Part shown: positions 32,001 through 36,275 of the stretch, in pieces
Position numbering within the stretch: the first letter of the stretch is position 1
Layout: the number at the start of each line of letters is the position of its first letter
From: an uncultured Flavobacteriales bacterium
GTDB taxonomy: Bacteria > Bacteroidota > Bacteroidia > Flavobacteriales_F > PHOS-HE28
Assembly (NCBI GenBank): GCA_937873385.1
Contig: CALMYC010000323.1
Coordinates: 1-36,275, forward strand
Direction: 5' to 3'
DNA length: 36,275 nucleotides
Program-made: the position numbers and the translations under genes
The notes under the pieces: model-generated
Told to the model about the DNA's origin: nothing
Database searches by the model: none
Seen by the model: only the letters and a program-made list of their open reading frames with translations

Positions 32001-33350
32001 CCCGATGGTCACCCAGCTGCTTCCGTTGTACCCCTCGGTCAACAACGTACTTGCACTGCCGCCAGTGGCTTGGCCCTTGTACCAGAAGCTTACACTGGTG
32101 GCCGGCCCAGGGTAGGTGGCACTGGTGAGCTGGTCAGTCGAATTGTCAAATTTCAAACTGGGCAAGGAAATGCCGTAATTGCCCGAAGTTGTGTAATCTG
32201 TGCCCAAGCCCGATTGCGTCCAACCCGCGGAAAGAAGATTCCTGCCACCATCGAACCCATCCTGCACCGTGACCGGTGTGAATGTGCCGAACGTCGCACT
32301 GGTGCTGACATCGAGGAAGTAGCCCGTGGCCCCGTTCACGCTGTTCCAATTTGCGGTGAACCCGTTTTCAGAAATGACGGAAGCCGCCACGGCCACTGGA
32401 TCAGCAGGCGTTTCATTGTCCTGCACGGTCAGGGAGTAGCTGCCGTTCGTGCCAATGGAAGGGGTGCCTTGTCCTCCATTGATGTTCTGGAGTGAAAAGG
32501 TGAGCGCTTCGTCCCCGTCACACGCTGCGTTGTCCGTGATCGAAATGCTCACGGTCTGGTCTGCGCTGGTGTTGGCGGGGAAAGTGACCGTCACTGTGCT
32601 GAATCCGTTGATGCGTGCGGCGTTTCCACTGGTCAAAACCACATCCACCGTTGTGGCAACAGTGGTACTGGGGTTTGTAATGGACACGTTGAAGAAAGCG
32701 GACCCGGCATTCTCCGCCACGGCGCTGCTTGCCGTGGTAAAGTCCACTGAAGTGCTGGCCACCACCGGATCACCCGTGAGCGTGATGTCATCCAAGCGCG
32801 GGTTGTTGGAAGTCGTGGTGGACGTCTGTGTCCAGCGCAGGCGCAAGTTGGAGGTTGCCGGAATGGTGCCCCCCGTGATGGTGATGAGCCTCCATCCGGT
32901 AGTTCCGCTACCTGTAGGCTGCGCAGGAAAGGTGAGCGGTGAATAGGTCACTCCGTCCGTGCTGTATTCCACCACCAGTTCCGTAAGGTTGGAGGCTGTG
33001 AGGGCCTTATTGGCACCAAAGCTGAGGGCAAGGTTGCTGTATCCAGTGGTGGAAATTCCGGCTATCTCGAACCAGGCGCTGCCGCTATTGCTGAAGAACA
33101 CGTTCCTCGATCCGGAAGCCCCGCTGTAGCCCGAAGAAGCCAAAGTAGTGCGTGTATCCGCCGTACCAGCATAGGTGAGGGTGCCGCTATTTTCAAAGGT
33201 GTTCAAAGCAATGGAGGTCGTACCACTGGTGGCAGTTCCCATGTTTTCAGTGAATACCACGGCAGCATTCACCGTTGGGGTCAACAACAACGGCAAGGCG
33301 GCGGGAAGCCAGGCGCGGAAGTGCATGGAACGTAGCAAGTGTTTCATCAT
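29028..33350 (-). CDS. Large T9SS-secreted multidomain protein (Calx-beta, Fn3)
   Basis: 1440 residues from ATG 33350, with a signal peptide (AWLPAALPLLLTPTVNA). Domains in order: an N-terminal LamG/carbohydrate-binding-like beta domain (about 40-190), a Calx-beta domain (SSAVAENAGSAFFNVSI to YSLTVQDNE), a first fibronectin III-like domain (SENGFTANWNSV), a lectin-like beta segment, a second Fn3 (QQSGFTANWDAV), another beta-sandwich, then the same ~400-residue C-terminal module found in the neighbouring gene at 26187 (VYSNKVTGATQYQFEFSDPD). It ends with a T9SS type A sorting domain (LWPNPVRDGQVNLNIG). Probably a cell-surface or secreted adhesin or matrix protein; no catalytic motif was seen. 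Confidence 0.85.
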   Translation of the reverse strand: MMKHLLRSMHFRAWLPAALPLLLTPTVNAAVVFTENMGTATSGTTSIALNTFENSGTLTYAGTADTRTTLASSGYSGASGSRNVFFSNSGSAWFEIAGISTTGYSNLALSFGANKALTASNLTELVVEYSTDGVTYSPLTFPAQPTGSGTTGWRLITITGGTIPATSNLRLRWTQTSTTTSNNPRLDDITLTGDPVVASTSVDFTTASSAVAENAGSAFFNVSITNPSTTVATTVDVVLTSGNAARINGFSTVTVTFPANTSADQTVSISITDNAACDGDEALTFSLQNINGGQGTPSIGTNGSYSLTVQDNETPADPVAVAASVISENGFTANWNSVNGATGYFLDVSTSATFGTFTPVTVQDGFDGGRNLLSAGWTQSGLGTDYTTSGNYGISLPSLKFDNSTDQLTSATYPGPATSVSFWYKGQATGGSASTLLTEGYNGSSWVTIGSLTGIANNAVGTQTYALNQNDGFVQFRFTYTKVSGNLSFDDFSVDYASGTPDFVPGYEDLAVAGTSQLVSGLSPLTTYYYRVRSTGGCSTGENSNVVTTTTLAGINPALWATSLNDFGDVCLNAESAAQSFTVNGINLTAADVTVGPLDGFTFSTAEPGTYAASLAISQPGGSFTQEIWVKFNPVLEQSYGGNIPVGGGGAPSIDAAVTGSGVNTMASLSTGGSSNIGMDQAEAAGTIDAIGCSAETAYGIEYSTTQNFTPGTGTQVPSTNENSGSFSSVLTGLNACTAYYFVAYGTNSGGTAYGTEATFTTDVIGSPVATAASGIQQSGFTANWDAVPGALGYRLDVSTSATFGSFMPGTPVTETFTSVGGGNPGQYLTRSWTGVDGIDWTAYKTRTDQFVNPGDDAICLKNEAGAYLESDVITGGLKAIQFDVLQVFSGSGGVLTVKVLSGTGFSTSTTIGTIAYSATASVFNQTFTPITGAVKIRVENNTAARPVIDNLTFTRDQQFTPSFVPGYEDLAVAGTSGNVTGLNTGTTYYYRVRAEGALCTSENSNTMSVTTLACAGNSFVVAIHTDANGGQTSWEVLDENNVSIATGGPYTGQDNTLVTETVCIGNAPVSACYGFHLYDSYGDGLSGVGNWQLRTTDGKLLLGDDFATGYSSPSFIPASPGYGSSHSFCLPPGPANIAPTECGIFNNALGNKVYSNKVTGATQYQFEFSDPDAGFIRRIAVSTNYVIFSQMVSNPLTPGVKYFARVRSNVAGPVASAHWGSGCEMGLGVAQVVSCSQLIAAPAYGHSCNETRSFNTNNSFIYAKPVVGATEYQFRIFNTGEGYDQTFTRSTYILQLKWTGTVAPPLMNQSTYDVQVNVKVNGVYSGFCGNTCTITIDNTGPVLGGRMAQTSFGEATLWPNPVRDGQVNLNIGNLKDAQQQITVDVQDIYGKQAFAKTYGNSGDRFTTILQLPSGIASGVYMVNITVNGVKTVQRLSVMK

Positions 33351-33436
33351 TGGGGAGGGTTTTGGTTGAAATGCTTTCAATTACTGCTGATCGGCAACCG
33401 CTGCCCGGACGGACATGCGGAACCAGGCGGCACTTG

Positions 33437-33444
33437 CGAAATTA
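33437..33444 (-). promoter_or_regulatory. Possible -7 box TAATTTCG for the 33350 gene
   Basis: Seven of eight positions match TAnnTTTG. It would leave a leader of about 80 nt. No -33 element was seen. Confidence 0.25.
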
Positions 33445-33485
33445 GCCCACGCGCCCGGCGAAGCCATGTGTTGTGGAAAAGTGAA

Positions 33486-36275
33486 CTATTCCTTAACAAA
33501 CCGGACGTGTAGGGGCGGTTGCCCATTGCTTTCGCTAATGCGGAGGATATATACTCCATCGGCAAGGCCTCTGATGCCAATTTGTTGCACCTGGTGGACC
33601 ACCAGCTGCCTTTTGCCGGAGAGATCCAGGATCTCGGCATCAACGGGCTTTCCTGCCGGGGCATCCAGGAAAAGCACCGTGCGGGCCGGGTTCGGGAAGA
33701 CACGGACGGCATCCGCGCGCGCATTTTCCGCAATGCCTATGGTGCTGATCACCTCGATCGAATAATCCTCCGCCTGGCCTTGCGCGTAGACACCGCAGGG
33801 ATCCTCGGCATAGTTGTTCGCATTGAGCACAACCCGCATGTGGAAGAGGCCGGGCACGGCTGCCTGGGGTATGACGATGCCAACCACAGCCGGCGTGACG
33901 CAGGCAGAACCTCCGATCGTACCTGCGTTCACTGCGGTTTCATACACGCCGTTGCCGTCCCAATCAAAGAACGCGGAAACATAGCCGGTACCTCCGCCGG
34001 TGTTGCCGTTTACGGCAAGCGTGTAGGCATGGCCTTGGTACACCGTGGCGGTGAAACCGCTGAAATCCTCCAGCCCGGGGCTGCTGTTCAGCGTACCGCT
34101 GGAGAGGTGGTCCAGGTCGGCAAAAGAAACACGGCAAATGGGCTGCACCATGGCGGTGAACGCAATGTCCGTGCAGTAGCAGTTTGCAGGTGGGGCCGCG
34201 GCCACATGGAGCGGCGTGCTGTACGCCGCACCGGCGGCATCACAGGTCACTTGCGCGCGGAACCAAGTGTCCGCCTCCAATGACGTGCCGAAGGACGCTT
34301 CATTGCTGTTGCCCGGCTCATCCAGCCAGGTGGTGCCGTCCGTGCTGCTCTGCCATTGATAGCTGATGCCAGTTTCAAGCTGGACGTTTGCAATGCCCAC
34401 CGTGAAGGGGATGCCCGGGCAAATGGATGCCGGTCCGGTGGTGTTGCCGGGCTCCGGCAAGGCAGTGCACGCAGCGGGCACTTGGACGTTCACCAGGTAG
34501 TCTTCACCTTGGCCGGAAACATAGCTGCCGCACGGGTCTATGGGGACCTGAAAGTCGCCCAGGACCACGCGCATGCGCGAAAGCCCGGGCAGTGCCGAGG
34601 CGGGCACGGCCACAAGGGTGCTCAAGGCGGTGGTGCAGGCTTCATCGGTGATGCTGCCCAAGGGTACTATGGTTTCAAACACGCCGTCCTGGTCCCAATC
34701 GAAGAAGGCGGCAACCTGCGAGGTGGTGATGTCCGAATAGCCGTGAACGGAGAGCGGATAGTTGAAACCGGCGGTTACCTGCGCCGGTGGCAGGTTGGTG
34801 AAATCCTCCAACGCGGGCAAATTGCCGGGCGCGCCGTTGCTGTTGTGGTCGATGCCGGCAAAACCAACGTGACAAATGGGTTGGACCTGGTAGGTATAGT
34901 TGAGCGTTGTGCAGTAGCAGTCCACGGGCGGATTGATGCCAACGAGCAATGGACTGCTGGCGGCCGTTCCCATTGCGGTGCAACTCACCTGTGCCCGGTA
35001 CCAGGTGGGGCTGGCCTGCACCGCGATGTAAGTGGCCTGGTCGCCGGTGCCGGGCGCATTTGCCCAACTGATGCCATCGCTGGAAGTCTCCCACTGGAAG
35101 CTGATGCCCGGTTGCGAGGACGGATTTTGGATACCCAAATTGAACGGCACGTCCGGGCAGCTGCTTGCAGGCCCTGTGGTGGCGCCGGGGGCGGGAAGTG
35201 CATCACAGGGCTGCGGCACGGCCACGTTCACCAAATAGTCTTCGGCTTGCCCGTAACTGTACGGGGCGCAAGGGTCGGTGGGCGTGATTCCTGCATTTTT
35301 CACCACCCGCATCCGGGACAAACCCGCCATTGCGGCTGGCGGAACCGTGACCACGCCAATGGCGCTGTCCCCGCAATTGCTGTTGGTGATCGCGGTCAGG
35401 TTGACGGCGGCCTCGAATATGCCGTCGTGGTCCCAGTCGAAGAAAACGGCGACCTGGTCCGTGAAATTTCCGTTGGTATTGCCGGTCACGGAAACAGGGT
35501 AGGATGAACCCGCAACCACCTGCGCCGGGTCCAAGGCCGTGAAATCCTCCAGCGCAGGGGATCCGCCCGCTGCACCTGGGCTGTCATGGTTGATGCCCGC
35601 GAACGTCAGGTTGCAGACCGGTTCCACTTGGCCCGTGAAATCCACGCTTTGGCAATAGCATTCCGTGTACGGGTTGGTGGTGACCAAGAGCGGCGTGCTG
35701 AATGCCGGGCCAACGGCCGAACAGGTGACCTGCACCCTGTACCAAGTGTCGGAAGCCTGGGCAAGTGTGAAAGTCTGCGAAGTGCTGTTGCCCGTGGCGT
35801 TTTCCCAGTTGGCCCCGTACATGGAGGATTGCCATTGGTAGGTAATGCCCGATTCCGCCGTGTTGTTTTCAAAGCCCAATGTGAACGTCATTCCCGGGCA
35901 AATACTTGCCGGGCCGGTGGTTGCCCCCGGTACCGGTAGCGCATTGCACGGGGTCGGCTCTTCCGAAAAAAGTTGCACTTGGGCCATGGAGTAGTCCGGG
36001 CCCTGACTGGCCGAGGGAGGGGACACGGGATCAGGGTTGGAGAAGTCACTTGCATAGAGCAGGCCCCGCGCACCGCCCGGTATGAAGGAGGCCCATTCCG
36101 CGGTGCAGCTTGCACCTCCGGAGTTCTCATCCACGGCGATCAAGATGTTGTCACTGCCGTTCCAAGTGAACGGAGCGGCCAATGCCAGGTCCATCCATTC
36201 ACCGGCCACCGGTGAAACGGTGCCTGAAAACACCTGTTGCAGCTGCCCGAAAGGCACCCAGTCCGTGGTGCTGGT
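33486..36275 (-). CDS. GEVED-domain T9SS surface protein, 5' partial
   Basis: 929 residues are visible and the frame runs off the right edge. The protein is built of three tandem blocks of about 245 residues. Each has an Ig-like part (TTGPASICPG, then ITYQWQSS) and a GEVED domain (FFDWDHDGIFEAAV-type, then GLSRMRVV and GQAEDYLVNV). Such blocks are common in Bacteroidota adhesins and secreted peptidases. The visible N-terminal part resembles a beta-sandwich with NILIAVDENSGG. The end is a T9SS type A sorting domain (VRVFPNPARTVLFLDAPAG, then GLADGVYILRI). An enzymatic domain could lie outside the window. Confidence 0.87.
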   Translation of the reverse strand, partial: TSTTDWVPFGQLQQVFSGTVSPVAGEWMDLALAAPFTWNGSDNILIAVDENSGGASCTAEWASFIPGGARGLLYASDFSNPDPVSPPSASQGPDYSMAQVQLFSEEPTPCNALPVPGATTGPASICPGMTFTLGFENNTAESGITYQWQSSMYGANWENATGNSTSQTFTLAQASDTWYRVQVTCSAVGPAFSTPLLVTTNPYTECYCQSVDFTGQVEPVCNLTFAGINHDSPGAAGGSPALEDFTALDPAQVVAGSSYPVSVTGNTNGNFTDQVAVFFDWDHDGIFEAAVNLTAITNSNCGDSAIGVVTVPPAAMAGLSRMRVVKNAGITPTDPCAPYSYGQAEDYLVNVAVPQPCDALPAPGATTGPASSCPDVPFNLGIQNPSSQPGISFQWETSSDGISWANAPGTGDQATYIAVQASPTWYRAQVSCTAMGTAASSPLLVGINPPVDCYCTTLNYTYQVQPICHVGFAGIDHNSNGAPGNLPALEDFTNLPPAQVTAGFNYPLSVHGYSDITTSQVAAFFDWDQDGVFETIVPLGSITDEACTTALSTLVAVPASALPGLSRMRVVLGDFQVPIDPCGSYVSGQGEDYLVNVQVPAACTALPEPGNTTGPASICPGIPFTVGIANVQLETGISYQWQSSTDGTTWLDEPGNSNEASFGTSLEADTWFRAQVTCDAAGAAYSTPLHVAAAPPANCYCTDIAFTAMVQPICRVSFADLDHLSSGTLNSSPGLEDFSGFTATVYQGHAYTLAVNGNTGGGTGYVSAFFDWDGNGVYETAVNAGTIGGSACVTPAVVGIVIPQAAVPGLFHMRVVLNANNYAEDPCGVYAQGQAEDYSIEVISTIGIAENARADAVRVFPNPARTVLFLDAPAGKPVDAEILDLSGKRQLVVHQVQQIGIRGLADGVYILRISESNGQPPLHVRFVKE

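Overview
This window comes from a GC-rich (roughly 60% by eye) member of the Bacteroidota, most likely a Flavobacteriales-type lineage. Four large proteins end in type IX secretion (T9SS) type A sorting domains. Several genes are Bacteroidota hallmarks: LptD next to an amidase and an MCE protein, the small protein usually mislabelled 'ABC transporter ATPase', and a lysine-rich cold-shock-domain protein. Promoter-like boxes match the Bacteroidota -7 consensus TAnnTTTG or a close variant. No tRNA, rRNA or CRISPR array was recognised.

Layout. 1-1287: the end of a tail-fibre/S74-type T9SS surface protein, followed by a strong terminator. 1475-9100: an envelope and redox cluster. LptD (minus) is divergent from an amidase, an MlaD/MCE protein and a membrane 4Fe-4S protein; the partner CCG-domain Fe-S protein is separated from that last gene by a four-helix-bundle gene flanked by inverted low-complexity repeats. 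9179-15899: a YjbR-like protein, a tricorn-type S41 protease with a frameshift near its signal peptide, the 'ABC transporter ATPase'-like protein, a small membrane protein and an anchored beta-helix protein. 15915-19723: small housekeeping or accessory genes (DUF2461, PhnA/YjdM, a lipoprotein broken by one TAG codon, VOC, YdeI/OmdA, DUF1801).

19772-23239 is the most unusual part. On the minus strand, downstream of an intact acyl-CoA carboxylase beta-subunit gene (23240-24889), lie two further in-frame copies of the 3' end of that same gene (20556-20624 and 19850-20023). They bound two cargo blocks: (i) a lower-GC orphan secreted protein plus a REP-associated tyrosine transposase with inverted REP hairpins and a 286-bp tandem duplication, and (ii) a ParE/RelE-type toxin-antitoxin pair. 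All three 3' ends point the same way, the arrangement expected if DNA repeatedly entered at, and rebuilt, the 3' end of a gene.

25079-36275: DUF4345 and cold-shock-domain genes, then three large T9SS proteins on the minus strand. Two share a C-terminal module of about 400 residues behind unrelated N-termini. One of these is frameshifted, which shows up as a single 173-bp spacing in an otherwise exact 174-bp repeat series. The last (GEVED) protein runs off the window. Three separate reading-frame lesions in 36 kb mean either real gene decay or assembly/consensus errors; this cannot be settled from the sequence alone.
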